Shown: piece by piece, positions 16,751 through 25,256 of the stretch
How positions within the stretch are numbered: position 1 is the first letter of the stretch
Layout of the letters: every line of letters starts with the position of its first letter
Origin: Zavarzinia marina
GTDB lineage: Bacteria > Pseudomonadota > Alphaproteobacteria > Zavarziniales > Zavarziniaceae
Direction of reading: 5' to 3'
NCBI RefSeq assembly: GCF_021568905.1
Contig: NZ_JAKGSB010000004.1
Span: 248,001-312,000 of the forward strand
Length of the DNA stretch: 64,000 nucleotides
Notes under the pieces: generated by a model
What the model was told of the DNA's origin: nothing
The model's database searches: none
The model's input: the letters and a program-made list of their open reading frames with translations, nothing else
Position numbers and translations under genes: made by a program

Positions 16751-17962
16751 TTACACCTCGTCCTTGCCAATGGGGCCGTAGCCGAGCGCCGCACGCCGTT
16801 CGTCCCGCGTGAGGTCTGCGGCGCCGCGTACCTTGACCCAGCGTTCCGCCCGGCGCGGTTCGAGCGCCGGCACCTCGTCCAGATCGGGTTCCAGCGTCGC
16901 GATGCCGAAGCCCGCCCCGAAGGCCCGGGCGAAGGCGCGCGCGATGCTCTGGGCCAGCGGCACCACCGTGTCCTCGTAGAGAGCGAGTCGGGCCTCGGCG
17001 TAATTGGCGTAGGTCTGGGCGTCCGGCACGCCGACCAGTTGCGGCGGCACCCCGAAGGCCAGGGCGATTTCCCGCGCGGCGGCATTCCGCCCCTCGATCC
17101 AGTCCATTTCGGCCGGCGTCAGGCTCAGCGCCCGCCAGTCCAGCCCGCCGTCCAGCAGCAGGGGACGGCCAGCGTTGCGCGCGCCCTCGAACTGTTCCGC
17201 GATCTCGCTCTTCAGGCGATCGAACTGATCGTCGGCCAGGCTGGCCGGGCCTTCCTTCGGCTGATAGACCAGGGCGCCGGAGGGCCGCGCCGCATTGTCC
17301 AGCAAGGCCTTGTTCCAGGCCCCCGCCGCATTGTGCTGGTCGATCGCCTGGGCCGCCGCCTCCAGCGCCGGCAGGCCGTGCCAGTCGTCCAGGGGATGGA
17401 AGGTCTTCAGATGCAGCACGGGGGAACGCCCGGTCAGCCCGTCGACCGGAATGAAGCGCGTCTCCTCGCCCTCGCGGTGCTCGAAGCCGGCGGGCACGCC
17501 GCCCGGTCCGGGGCGCACCGTCACCCGGTCCGGGCGCAGCAGGTGCCATTCGCGCGGCCGCGTGCCGGGCCCCACGGCCTCGACATAGGCATTGCCGGCG
17601 ATCAGCAGATGGGCGGTCAGGGCTTCCAGGAAGGCCGTGCCCTCGTCGCGCGGGTTGGGCCGGCGCAGCAGGACGTCGAAGGCGGCGACCGCGATCTCGC
17701 GGCCGCCGGCATCCCGCGCGATCCACGGGATCGCCGCGACGCCGCGCGCGACGAGGCCGACGGCCCGGTGCACGACCACGTTCCGGGCATAGCCCTCGTC
17801 GGCAAGCGCCGCGTAACGCCTTGCGGTCCAGCGCACGCCGGTCTCGTGCCAGCCGATCAGGGCCCGGCCGCGCGCCCGCGTTTCGGGCACCGGGCGGATC
17901 AGACGGCGCAGCCGTGCCATCAGGCCCGGCGCGGCCGCCGGCCCGTTCTTGCTTTCAGCCAT
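16751..17962 (-). CDS. Portal protein, HK97 family (RcGTA g3-like)
   Basis: A 403-aa portal forming the DNA channel. Recognisable blocks are HRAVGLVARGVAAIPWI, LLRRPNPRDEGTAFLEALTA, LLIAGNAYVEAVG, RPSGALVYQPKEGPASLA and AREIALAFGVPPQLVGVPDA with QTYANYAEARLALYEDTVVP. All are HK97-portal landmarks. It starts 3 bases after the terminase stop. Confidence 0.95.
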   Translation of the reverse strand: MAESKNGPAAAPGLMARLRRLIRPVPETRARGRALIGWHETGVRWTARRYAALADEGYARNVVVHRAVGLVARGVAAIPWIARDAGGREIAVAAFDVLLRRPNPRDEGTAFLEALTAHLLIAGNAYVEAVGPGTRPREWHLLRPDRVTVRPGPGGVPAGFEHREGEETRFIPVDGLTGRSPVLHLKTFHPLDDWHGLPALEAAAQAIDQHNAAGAWNKALLDNAARPSGALVYQPKEGPASLADDQFDRLKSEIAEQFEGARNAGRPLLLDGGLDWRALSLTPAEMDWIEGRNAAAREIALAFGVPPQLVGVPDAQTYANYAEARLALYEDTVVPLAQSIARAFARAFGAGFGIATLEPDLDEVPALEPRRAERWVKVRGAADLTRDERRAALGYGPIGKDEV

Positions 17963-17965
17963 GGA

Positions 17966-19303
17966 TCAGAGTCTCCGCAGTCTCGGAACGATCGGGCGCG
18001 GGCCGGACATCAGGTCGGTCAGTACCCAGACCAGGGCATCCACCCGGTCGCACAGGCCCTCGGGCCCCATCGCGGTGAAGCGGCACATCTGGTCTTCCAG
18101 GGTGCCGAGGCCGGGGCGATGGAACACCCGGCCCTGTTCATAAAGGGCGGCGATCGGCTCCGCCCGGACCGCCTTGCCGCGCGCCGCGCGCACGGCACGA
18201 TAGGCGACGGCGGGATCGAGGGTGCGGACCAGGGATTCGACCAGGTCGCCGCCCTGATTGACTTCCGCCACCAGGCGGTCTGCCTGATGGCGGTGAAAGG
18301 CGTCGATCGCCACGCGCGCCCAGGCGGTCGGCGGCAGGCGGCCCGACAGGTCCTCCAGCACCAGGAAGCCGCCGTCGGGCCGCAGCCCGGCCACGATGAT
18401 GCCGGTCTCCGCCCCCTCGTCCTCGCCCGTGGCGCCGACCGCCGGATCGACCCCGACGACGATGCGCAGCATCTCCCCCGGCAGGCGGGCATCGCGCTGC
18501 CGGTCCAGCAGATCGCGGGACCAGAGGGCGCCGGGCACGTCGTCCACCAGTTCGGCGTGCAGCTCCTGCCGGCCGAGGCGCGTGCCCTGATAGCGCCGCA
18601 CCACTTCCGCCAGGAAGGTCGGGGCCAGATTGGCCCAATTGTCGAAGGTGGAGCCGCGCGTCACCCGCACCCCGGGATCGCTCACCAAGCCCTTGATCAG
18701 CGCGCTCGGCTTCGGCGTCGTGGTCGCCAGGAAACGCGGCGCGGCCCCCAACCGCAGCCCCAGCAGCAATTGGTCCCAGGCGTCGGCATCGCGCCATTTG
18801 CACAATTCGTCGGCCCAGGCAAGGTCGTGCTGCGGCCCGCGCATCTGCCCCGGCCGCTCGGCCGAAAAAGCCGCCGCGACGGCGCCGTTGGGCCAGGTCA
18901 GCAGGCGTTTCGACGGCTCCCACCTTGGCCGCGATCCGGGCGGCGAAATGGCGAGAAGGCCGGATTCACCCTCGATCATCACCTGGCGCGCGTCCGCCGC
19001 CGTGGCGCCCACCAGGGCGATGCGCCGGGCCCTGCCCGCCTCCACCTCCATGCGCACCCATTCGGCGCCGGCCCTGGTCTTGCCGAAGCCGCGCCCGGCC
19101 AGCACCAGCCAGCCGTGCCAGTCGAGGCCCGGCGGCGGCAATTGCGCCGGTCGGGCCCAAAACGGCCAGTCGTAGTAAAGCGCCTCCGCCTCAGCCCGGC
19201 TCAGGCTCCGCAGGAAGGCCGCCCGCGTCTCCCCCGACAGCGAGGCGAGCCAGTCGGCCCTGAAGTCGCTGCCTGAGGTCGGCGGCGGCGGCACTGTCGT
19301 CAT
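17966..19303 (-). CDS. Terminase large subunit / DNA packaging ATPase-nuclease (RcGTA g2-like)
   Basis: A 445-aa packaging motor. Walker A is LAGRGFGKTRAGAEW, Walker B is HDLAWADELCKW, and the RNase-H-like nuclease acids are visible in VVGVDPAVGATGEDEGAETG (Asp), ADRLVAEVNQGGDLV (Glu) and CDRVDALVWVLTDL (Asp). All catalytic residues appear intact. The start used overlaps the small subunit gene by 113 bases, which is long but leaves the N-terminal WLASLSGETRAAFLRSLSRA intact. Confidence 0.95.
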   Translation of the reverse strand: MTTVPPPPTSGSDFRADWLASLSGETRAAFLRSLSRAEAEALYYDWPFWARPAQLPPPGLDWHGWLVLAGRGFGKTRAGAEWVRMEVEAGRARRIALVGATAADARQVMIEGESGLLAISPPGSRPRWEPSKRLLTWPNGAVAAAFSAERPGQMRGPQHDLAWADELCKWRDADAWDQLLLGLRLGAAPRFLATTTPKPSALIKGLVSDPGVRVTRGSTFDNWANLAPTFLAEVVRRYQGTRLGRQELHAELVDDVPGALWSRDLLDRQRDARLPGEMLRIVVGVDPAVGATGEDEGAETGIIVAGLRPDGGFLVLEDLSGRLPPTAWARVAIDAFHRHQADRLVAEVNQGGDLVESLVRTLDPAVAYRAVRAARGKAVRAEPIAALYEQGRVFHRPGLGTLEDQMCRFTAMGPEGLCDRVDALVWVLTDLMSGPRPIVPRLRRL

Positions 19304-19751
19304 GCTCTTCCCCGTCCTTCGCGGTATCGAGGCCGAAAGCCTGACGTTCCAACCGGATCAACCGTTCCGCCGTGGTGCCCAGCGACCGGACGAGGCCGGC
19401 CACCGTCTCCGCCTTGCCCGCGAAGGGTCCGTCCTCCGGCAAGCCGGTCGGCGCCGCCAGATGGTCGCGCAGCGACGATTGCACCAGCCCCAGGGTCTCC
19501 CGAAGATCCGACAGCAGACGGCGATGGGCGCGCGCCACCTCCAGCCCGCGGCGCGCGGCGAAATCATCGTCGCCGCCCTCGCCGCGCCCCCAGCCTTCCG
19601 ACCGGGCGCGGCGCCGCAGCGCCGACTCGCTGATGCCGAAGGTTTCGGCGATTTCGCTCAGATAGAGCTGGCCCAGGCGATATTCGCGCTCGATGCCCGG
19701 CCAATCCACGGCATCGCCCTTGTCCCGCGGTTGGTCCATGGCGTTGCCCAT
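19191..19751 (-). CDS. Putative terminase small subunit (g1-like)
   Basis: A protein of 186 aa from the ATG at 19749-19751 (or 182 aa from 19737-19739). The N-terminal region IEREYRLGQLYLSEIAETFG and ISESALRRRARSEGWGR is a helix-turn-helix typical of small terminases; the rest is charged and helical. The in-frame ATG at 19790 is rejected because the predicted transcription start lies downstream of it. First gene of the particle operon and overlapping the large subunit by 113 bases. The sequence family is weakly conserved, so the name rests on position and HTH. Confidence 0.76.
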   Translation of the reverse strand: MGNAMDQPRDKGDAVDWPGIEREYRLGQLYLSEIAETFGISESALRRRARSEGWGRGEGGDDDFAARRGLEVARAHRRLLSDLRETLGLVQSSLRDHLAAPTGLPEDGPFAGKAETVAGLVRSLGTTAERLIRLERQAFGLDTAKDGEEHDDSAAAADLRQRLQGRLARLAVGGDAGGLPAEPEPG

Positions 19752-19770
19752 TTCGGAAACATGTCGATTA

Positions 19771-19806
19771 TGTACCCATAATGTACACAATGCGCCCAGA
19801 CGTCAA
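19771..19806 (-). promoter_or_regulatory. Promoter of the particle operon with overlapping palindromic operator
   Basis: Read on the minus strand: TTGACG (19806-19801), 17 bases, CATTAT (19783-19778), a good sigma70-type match. The -10 is embedded in the inverted repeat TGTAC-N7-GTACA (19771-19787). A repressor bound there would block polymerase. The predicted start of transcription is about 20 bases before the terS ATG. No TTAA-N7-TTAA CtrA site was seen. Confidence 0.6.
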
Positions 19807-19819
19807 GGGAATTCTGTAC

Positions 19820-20701
19820 TCAAATTCGCGCGACCAGGGTATCGATCGCGTCGACCACGACATCCGGAAATTCCATCGGAATGAAATGGGTCGAGCCCGG
19901 TACCTGGGTGACGGCGCTGCCCGGGCGGATTGCCGCCAGGCTCTGGGCACCCTGGGCGCGCAGTGTCGACTCCGTCTCGGCATAGAGCGCGGCGACCGGG
20001 CAGCGCACCCGCGCCATGCCGCGCCAGAAGGTGAGACCGATGGTCGAGAAGGTCTTCGCCTCCCATTCCGGGGCGCAGGTCAGGCTGACGGTGCCGTCGG
20101 GATTGTCCCTGGTGCCGCCCGCGACATAGGCCTCGAGAAAACCGGGACGCCAGGTCTTGAAGGCGCCGCGCCCGGAATAGGCCTTGACCATCACCTCGCG
20201 CGAGGGCCAGACGGCCTGTCGCTTCGATGCGCGTTCCGCCAGGGGGATGCGCCCGGTCAGCCCGGTCAGCCGCGCGAAGTAGAAAGCGGGCGCCGCCACG
20301 GCCGGCACCACGGCGGGATCGATCAGGAGGAGCGCGGCGGCGAGCTCCGGATGGCGGGCCGCGACGTCGGCGCTGATCGCGCCGCCCATGGAATGGCCGA
20401 CCAGGATCGCCTTCTGCCCCCATTGCCCGAGGACGGCGGCGAGATCCTGGGCATAGCGCGACCAGGAGCGGAGCCGCGACGCTTCCGCCGGCACCGTCGA
20501 AAGGCCATGGCCGCGCAGGTCGAGGGCCCGGACCGTATAGCGGCCGCACAGGCTCTCCAGCAGCGGGCGGTAGGTTTCGGCATTCATGCCGGTCGCATGG
20601 GCGAAGTGGATCAGCGGGGCCTGGCCGAGCGGCGGCCCGCCGGCCAGGCCGGAGAAATGGCCCTGGGTGGCGGGGATCTCGATACGATGAAGAACGGACA
20701 C
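19820..20701 (-). CDS. Alpha/beta hydrolase
   Basis: A 293-aa alpha/beta hydrolase of unknown substrate. It shows the oxyanion strand LIHFAHATGMNAETYRPLLE, ALDLRGHGLS, the nucleophile elbow AILVGHSMGGAISADVAA with the serine, an acid region around ALYAETES and the histidine in VPGSTHFIPMEFPD. The GTG at 20699-20701 is preferred because AAGGA stands 7 bases upstream. It lies upstream of the particle operon on the same strand, its stop being only 14 bases from that operon's -35 box, so read-through is possible. Confidence 0.88.
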   Translation of the reverse strand: MSVLHRIEIPATQGHFSGLAGGPPLGQAPLIHFAHATGMNAETYRPLLESLCGRYTVRALDLRGHGLSTVPAEASRLRSWSRYAQDLAAVLGQWGQKAILVGHSMGGAISADVAARHPELAAALLLIDPAVVPAVAAPAFYFARLTGLTGRIPLAERASKRQAVWPSREVMVKAYSGRGAFKTWRPGFLEAYVAGGTRDNPDGTVSLTCAPEWEAKTFSTIGLTFWRGMARVRCPVAALYAETESTLRAQGAQSLAAIRPGSAVTQVPGSTHFIPMEFPDVVVDAIDTLVARI

Positions 20702-20863
20702 GCGACAATCCTTGGTGGGACCGACCCTTGGGGAGCGCGCCGATCCTGCGCCAAGGCCCGCCCCCTGTCTCCCCCCCTTCCGCGCGGGACGCCATGCCGA
20801 ATGCGCGACCCGTCGACAGCGGCATCGGCGGTCCTTAATCTGCACCATCTTGCCGCCACAAAG

Positions 20864-21400
20864 ATGAAGTCTGGTGCCGCCATGGTACGTCGCGCGACCG
20901 AAGATCCCCCCGTCATGCGCGGGCTCGCCCCGCCCGCCCCGCGCCCCGGCGCGATCGGCGGCGTCGAGCCCGTGGCGCCGCGCCCGATGGCCAGCGCCGC
21001 GCCGCGCCAGGGCATGGATTGGGGCCTCGGCCTGATCACCATCGCCTTTCTGGTCGGCGCGGCGGCGATCGTCGCCGTCGGCCAATGGACGAAGCGCCCG
21101 CCCGAGTCGCTCGCCGCCGGGGAGAGCCGAATCATCACAGCCCGGCCCGACACCACGATCCCCGACAATGGCGCAGCGGCCCCGGCCGGCACCGCCGCAT
21201 CGGGCGGGATGCCCTCGGCCGGCGGCGCGGCCCTGCCCGGCACCCCCTATTCCATGGATCAATCGACCGAGGGCGGCACCATCGACCAGCGGCCGCAAGC
21301 CCACACCGCCCCGGAACCCGCCGGCGCCGCCAAGCCCCGCCTCCGCTCCACCGCCCCCGGCTTCCTGCAGGCCCCGCCCGGCATGAAACCGGTGAAATGA
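20864..21400 (+). CDS. Membrane-anchored hypothetical protein
   Basis: About 178 aa from the ATG at 20864 (an ATG at 20882 is an equal alternative). A proline/alanine-rich cytoplasmic leader is followed by one transmembrane helix (MDWGLGLITIAFLVGAAAIV) and a long proline-, alanine- and glycine-rich tail with no recognisable domain. Codon third positions are GC-rich like neighbours. It is divergent from the hydrolase gene. No function is proposed. Confidence 0.65.
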   Translation: MKSGAAMVRRATEDPPVMRGLAPPAPRPGAIGGVEPVAPRPMASAAPRQGMDWGLGLITIAFLVGAAAIVAVGQWTKRPPESLAAGESRIITARPDTTIPDNGAAAPAGTAASGGMPSAGGAALPGTPYSMDQSTEGGTIDQRPQAHTAPEPAGAAKPRLRSTAPGFLQAPPGMKPVK

Positions 21401-21488
21401 GCCCTGCCGCGCCACCTTGAAAAAGAGCGTCACGCCCCTTGCGCATCGCCCGCCCCTGTGGCAGTTTCCGCGCCCTGAACGGAATCAC

Positions 21489-21563
<75 letters not shown>

Positions 21564-21673
21564 TCCCCCTTTCGAAAATCCGAATGTCCATTGGGGCCTG
21601 GGCGGCTTGCCCGGAGCAGTTCGTCATACGACTGCCGTGACCTGCCGGTTACGACTCTGGTTGCGACGCGCAT

Positions 21674-21697
21674 ATTCGTAACCTATAAGTTACGAAT
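21674..21697 (+). promoter_or_regulatory. Perfect palindromic operator of the toxin-antitoxin operon
   Basis: ATTCGTAAC-CTATAA-GTTACGAAT is a perfect 9-bp inverted repeat that overlaps the toxin ATG (21696). An additional half-site GTTACGA lies at 21648-21654. This is what an autoregulated antitoxin operator looks like. The surrounding bases are AT-rich compared with the rest of the window. Confidence 0.75.
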
Positions 21698-21989
21698 GTT
21701 CGAGGTACGGCAGACTTTGGTCTTTCGTGACTGGCTGGACGGTCTGAAGGACGAGCGTGCGCAGGCGCGTATCGCGCAACGGATCCTGCGCCTCGGCGCC
21801 GGATTGTTGGGGGACGCCAAGTTCTTCGACGGCATCGGCGAACTCCGCATCGACCACGGTCCCGGCTACCGGGTCTACTTCGTACAGCGCGGCAAGGTTC
21901 TGGTGATCCTGCTCTGTGGCGGCGACAAGCGCACGCAGAAGAAGGACATCGCCAGGGCGATCAGGATGGCCACCGAACTGGAGACCTGA
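21696..21989 (+). CDS. Toxin, RelE/HigB-like (Gp49 family)
   Basis: A 97-aa toxin of the 'addiction module killer protein' type (TIGR02683/PF05973), probably a ribosome-dependent mRNA endonuclease. Landmarks are VFRDWLDGLKDERAQARIAQ, GDAKFFDGIGELRIDHGPGY, RVYFVQRG and LLCGGDKRTQKKDIARA. The ATG at 21696 overlaps the operator; earlier in-frame codons would start inside the tRNA. The antitoxin gene starts 1 base after the stop. Confidence 0.92.
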   Translation: MFEVRQTLVFRDWLDGLKDERAQARIAQRILRLGAGLLGDAKFFDGIGELRIDHGPGYRVYFVQRGKVLVILLCGGDKRTQKKDIARAIRMATELET

Positions 21990-21990
21990 G

Positions 21991-22275
21991 ATGGCGATCG
22001 AAACGATACCCTTCGATGCAGCCCCATACCTCGGCACGGCCGAGGCGCAGGCGGAACTCGTGAACGATGCCTTCGAGAGCGGCGATCCCCGCTATGTCGC
22101 CGCTGCCCTCGGTACGATTGCGCGCGCGCGCGGCATGACGAAAGTCGCCAAGGAAGCCGGCATTTCCCGGGAAGCGCTCTACCGGGCCCTGAGCCCCGAA
22201 GGCGATCCGAAGCTCTCCACCCTGCTCGGCGTGCTGAAGGCGCTGAAACTTTCGATCAAGGCCGAGGCGGCCTGA
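21991..22275 (+). CDS. Antitoxin, HigA-like HTH (addiction module antidote)
   Basis: A 94-aa protein matching the TIGR02684 antidote family: FDAAPYLGTAEAQAELVNDA, ALGTIARARGMTKVAKEAGI and SREALYRALSPEGDPKLSTL. The helix-turn-helix (MTKVAKEAGISREALYRAL) should bind the palindrome upstream of the toxin gene. Toxin-first order is as in HigBA-type pairs. Confidence 0.92.
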   Translation: MAIETIPFDAAPYLGTAEAQAELVNDAFESGDPRYVAAALGTIARARGMTKVAKEAGISREALYRALSPEGDPKLSTLLGVLKALKLSIKAEAA

Positions 22276-22309
22276 CATCCCGCTTTCCCCTTCCCTCAAT
22301 CGCCAAAAG

Positions 22310-22333
22310 TGAACATAATCTCGGAAATGCTCA
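22310..22333 (+). promoter_or_regulatory. Inverted repeat upstream of tetR-type gene
   Basis: TGAACAT-N10-ATGCTCA (6 of 7 bases symmetric) lies 22 bases upstream of the TetR-family start. It is a plausible autoregulatory operator, proposed from symmetry and position only. Confidence 0.4.
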
Positions 22334-22355
22334 CATATAAGGGCGGGAGGGGAGA

Positions 22356-23000
22356 ATGAGCCGGGGTGTCGACATCGCGATGAAGAAGCAGCCGCGCCAG
22401 CGCCGCGCGCAGGTGACGGTGGATGCCATGGTGACCGCGGCGGACGAATTGCTGTGCGCGCTGCCTTATGAAAGCGTCACCACCAATCGGATCGCCGAAC
22501 GGGCGGGGGTCGGCATCGGTTCGCTCTACCAGTATTTCCCCAACAAGGAATCGATCGTCGCCCGTGTCGTCACCCAATGGGTCGAGACCATGGTGGCGGA
22601 AGTGGCCGAACTGCTGGCCGGCACCGCCCGCCTCGAGCTGTCGGAAGCGGCGCTATCCATGGTCAAGGCCCTGTTCGAGGTGGTGGACCGCAACCGGGTC
22701 AAGGTTCGCCTCATCCTCGAAGTCATCCCCTATGCCTTCCAGATCCCGGCGGTCGCCGTCCTGCCGCAGCAATTGGTGCTGATGGCGGCGCAATCCCAGG
22801 CGTCGTTCCGCGACCGGCTGCATTTCGCGCGGCCGGCGGCGGCCTCCTATGTCCTGATGGTGATGTCGCGCGCCTCGATCATCGAATCCGTGCTCCACTG
22901 CCCGCCCCATCTCGACCGGCGGGACGTGGAACGTACCATCGCCGATTTCATCGCCCGTATCCTGCTCGGCAACGAGACCGCCGCCCCCGCCGCCGCCTAG
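22356..23000 (+). CDS. TetR family transcriptional regulator
   Basis: A 214-aa regulator. The N-terminal helix-turn-helix is RAQVTVDAMVTAADELLCAL, ESVTTNRIAERAGVGIGSLY and QYFPNKESIVARVV, a classic TetR pattern; the C-terminal ligand domain is not assignable. GGAGGGGAG precedes the ATG. It converges on the DUF1302 gene with a 4-base overlap of stop codons (22997-23000). It may control the DUF1302/DUF1329 genes or a distant operon. Confidence 0.93.
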   Translation: MSRGVDIAMKKQPRQRRAQVTVDAMVTAADELLCALPYESVTTNRIAERAGVGIGSLYQYFPNKESIVARVVTQWVETMVAEVAELLAGTARLELSEAALSMVKALFEVVDRNRVKVRLILEVIPYAFQIPAVAVLPQQLVLMAAQSQASFRDRLHFARPAAASYVLMVMSRASIIESVLHCPPHLDRRDVERTIADFIARILLGNETAAPAAA

Positions 23001-25240
23001 AACTGATAGGTGGCGGCGATACCGATGAAGTCACGGTCGATGAAGGGATTGCGCGAGCCGTTGGGCCCGCCGCCCGCCCCGAAGGACTTGAAGTAGTTCA
23101 CCGTCACGGCGAATTGCTGGGTGAAATCCGCCCGAACCCCGAACAGCAGCGACGTCATGCCCTTGGTGAAGCCCGGCAGCGGCGCCGGCGTGATGCCGAA
23201 GAGACCGGTCTGGAATGCCACGGAAGGCGTCAGCTTCACCCCCGGGATGAGATCCGGATAGTCGAGGATGAACAGGCCCTGCACGCCGCCGGACCATTGG
23301 GTCGGCGTCTTGCCGGTTTCCCAGAACGGATCGCCCAGCGCCGTCACCGGCTCCGGCGGCGAGATCTGCACGGCGCCGCCGAAGCCGAGCGACCGGCTGT
23401 AGAATTCGCTGAAGCCGTTCTGCCCGTAGGCGCCATAGGGATAGCCCTTCTCCAGATCGACGTGCAGGGCGCCGAATTCGACCAGTGCAATCACGGAGGT
23501 GGCACCGGTCAGCATGCTGGGCAGATCGGTGCCACCGAAGATCTTGGTCAGGCGCAGTGCCGCCTGCCAGACGTCGTGGCGGCGGTCGGCCCGGATCACC
23601 CGGCCCGGGCCATATTGGTCGTCGAAGGTCTCGCCCGCCGGGCCGTCGGCGATGGGGGCGATGCCGAAGTTCTTCACGTAGATCGGCTCGGGCGTGATCT
23701 GCTGACCACCGATGCTGGCCGGCCCGATCGGCAGGTTGGCGCCGTAGGCGCCCTGGTCGATCGGAATGCCGCCCATCTGGTTGATCGCCTTGGCGAAGAA
23801 GGCCGGCGCCGACATCAGCACGGGCACGTCGTGCTTCCACGAAATCTCGCCGTTGATGGCGATGCCCGACCAGTTTTCCGTCGTGCTGAAGGCGAAGCCC
23901 AGCATCTGGATGTCGTCCGGGTAATATTGATAGAAGGCGCTGTCGTCCATGTTCTCGAACACGGTGCTGCGCGGCAGGGTGCCGAGGGGCGGCTGGATCA
24001 GGGCCGACAGGGCGCCCCCGACCGGGGCCCCGATGAGATCGGAGACCAGATCGCCGCCGAATTGCACCCCCGGCACGAGGCCCTGCACCAGGGAGGTCAG
24101 CGCCTGCTGGTCCTCGAGCCCGAGCAGGGCCACGGCGGAGCCGAGCGCCCCGGGCGCCGCCGTCGTCAGGTCCGCCTGGCCGGTCCCCGCCGCATAGGTT
24201 TCGGGCGCCTGGAAATAGATCGAGGGCAGCCGGCTGCGGTAATTCACGTAATAGAACTGGAACTCCGTATTGTTCAGGTCGGGCGAGAAATAGCGGATCG
24301 AGGCGCCCCAGTCGCCGCCGTCCGGATCGTCGATCTGATGCAGCGGAATGGAGGTCGACAGCGCCTGCGGTCCGGTGCCCCAGGGCGGCGGCGGATTGTC
24401 GTAATCGGCCGCATCGTCCCGCCCGACCGTATAGGAGCGCGTGTCGCCGTAATCGGTGAACACCGAGGTGCCCTTGGCGCCCTGGCAGACATTGTCGTTG
24501 AAGGCGAGGAAGGAGCCGCAGACCGGCAGCAGCAGGGGCTCGAAGTCGAACTGATAGAAGACCTCGAACGACGGCCCGTCCATCAGCTCGTAGCCGAGCT
24601 TGATCAGCGGCACCGGGATCAGCGCGTCCTTCAGTTCGGCCCCCGGCGTCAGGATCTTGTTCACGTCGATCGGATTGATCACGGAAATGCCGTTCAGGGT
24701 GAACAGCGCCTCGCCCCAGTTCAGGATCTGATTGCCGATCTTGATGCTGAGATTGTTGTCGAACAGATCGACATTGGTGCCGACGTAATATTCCCGGAAT
24801 TGCGCGTCCCAGGCCGCCGCATCCTGGGCCGAGGGGGAATAGCGCCCGCGATAGGGCCGTTCCGCCGGGCCGTTCTCCGCCAGATGATTGTCGAGCGCGA
24901 CGCTGTCGACGAAGGCTTCGCCGCTCACCGTGGCGAACCAGTCCCGCCAGCGCAGGCGCAATTCGCTGCGCACCGAGGTGATCTGGCTGACGATGTCGTA
25001 TTTGTCGAAATTCAGGTTGCCGTCGTCCGCGTCGGCCGGCGTATAGACCCCGCCGTTGTAATAGCCGACGTTACGGGGATCGCGGTCGGCCATGCGCATC
25101 TGGGCACCGACCGCGAGCGTGGTGATGACCGAACCCGTGACCTCGTCGCCGATCTCGAAATCATAGGCCGCGGCCGAAGTCGCCATGAGGAGGACGGCGC
25201 CGGCGCCATAAGCCGCCGGCCCGCGAAATTTCGCCGCCAT
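22997..25240 (-). CDS. DUF1302 family outer-membrane protein
   Basis: A 747-aa protein with a signal peptide (cleavage near ATSAAA-YDFEIGDEVTG). Typical DUF1302 features follow: VTGSVITTLAVGAQMRMADR, NDGNLNFDKYDIVSQ-like stretch, LNWGEALFTLNGISVINPID, and a C-terminus ending in an aromatic residue (FIGIAATYQF), as in outer-membrane barrels. DUF1302 and DUF1329 genes usually occur together, often near RND exporters and in hydrophobic-compound catabolism loci. Here no exporter is present. Precise role unknown. Confidence 0.9.
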   Translation of the reverse strand: MAAKFRGPAAYGAGAVLLMATSAAAYDFEIGDEVTGSVITTLAVGAQMRMADRDPRNVGYYNGGVYTPADADDGNLNFDKYDIVSQITSVRSELRLRWRDWFATVSGEAFVDSVALDNHLAENGPAERPYRGRYSPSAQDAAAWDAQFREYYVGTNVDLFDNNLSIKIGNQILNWGEALFTLNGISVINPIDVNKILTPGAELKDALIPVPLIKLGYELMDGPSFEVFYQFDFEPLLLPVCGSFLAFNDNVCQGAKGTSVFTDYGDTRSYTVGRDDAADYDNPPPPWGTGPQALSTSIPLHQIDDPDGGDWGASIRYFSPDLNNTEFQFYYVNYRSRLPSIYFQAPETYAAGTGQADLTTAAPGALGSAVALLGLEDQQALTSLVQGLVPGVQFGGDLVSDLIGAPVGGALSALIQPPLGTLPRSTVFENMDDSAFYQYYPDDIQMLGFAFSTTENWSGIAINGEISWKHDVPVLMSAPAFFAKAINQMGGIPIDQGAYGANLPIGPASIGGQQITPEPIYVKNFGIAPIADGPAGETFDDQYGPGRVIRADRRHDVWQAALRLTKIFGGTDLPSMLTGATSVIALVEFGALHVDLEKGYPYGAYGQNGFSEFYSRSLGFGGAVQISPPEPVTALGDPFWETGKTPTQWSGGVQGLFILDYPDLIPGVKLTPSVAFQTGLFGITPAPLPGFTKGMTSLLFGVRADFTQQFAVTVNYFKSFGAGGGPNGSRNPFIDRDFIGIAATYQF

Positions 25241-25256
25241 TGCCCGTCCCCTTTCG

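Noticed and set aside
16193-19276. A 1027-aa plus-strand frame across portal and terminase genes
   Set aside because: Antisense shadow caused by high GC; the opposite strand carries Walker and portal motifs.
19771-19787. LexA/SOS box
   Set aside because: Alphaproteobacterial LexA sites are GTTC-N7-GTTC or related; TGTAC-N7-GTACA does not match.
1561-19806. Ordinary active temperate prophage
   Set aside because: No integrase, excisionase, repressor, replication genes or att repeats were seen, and the gene order follows RcGTA; a prophage with its early region elsewhere cannot be fully excluded.
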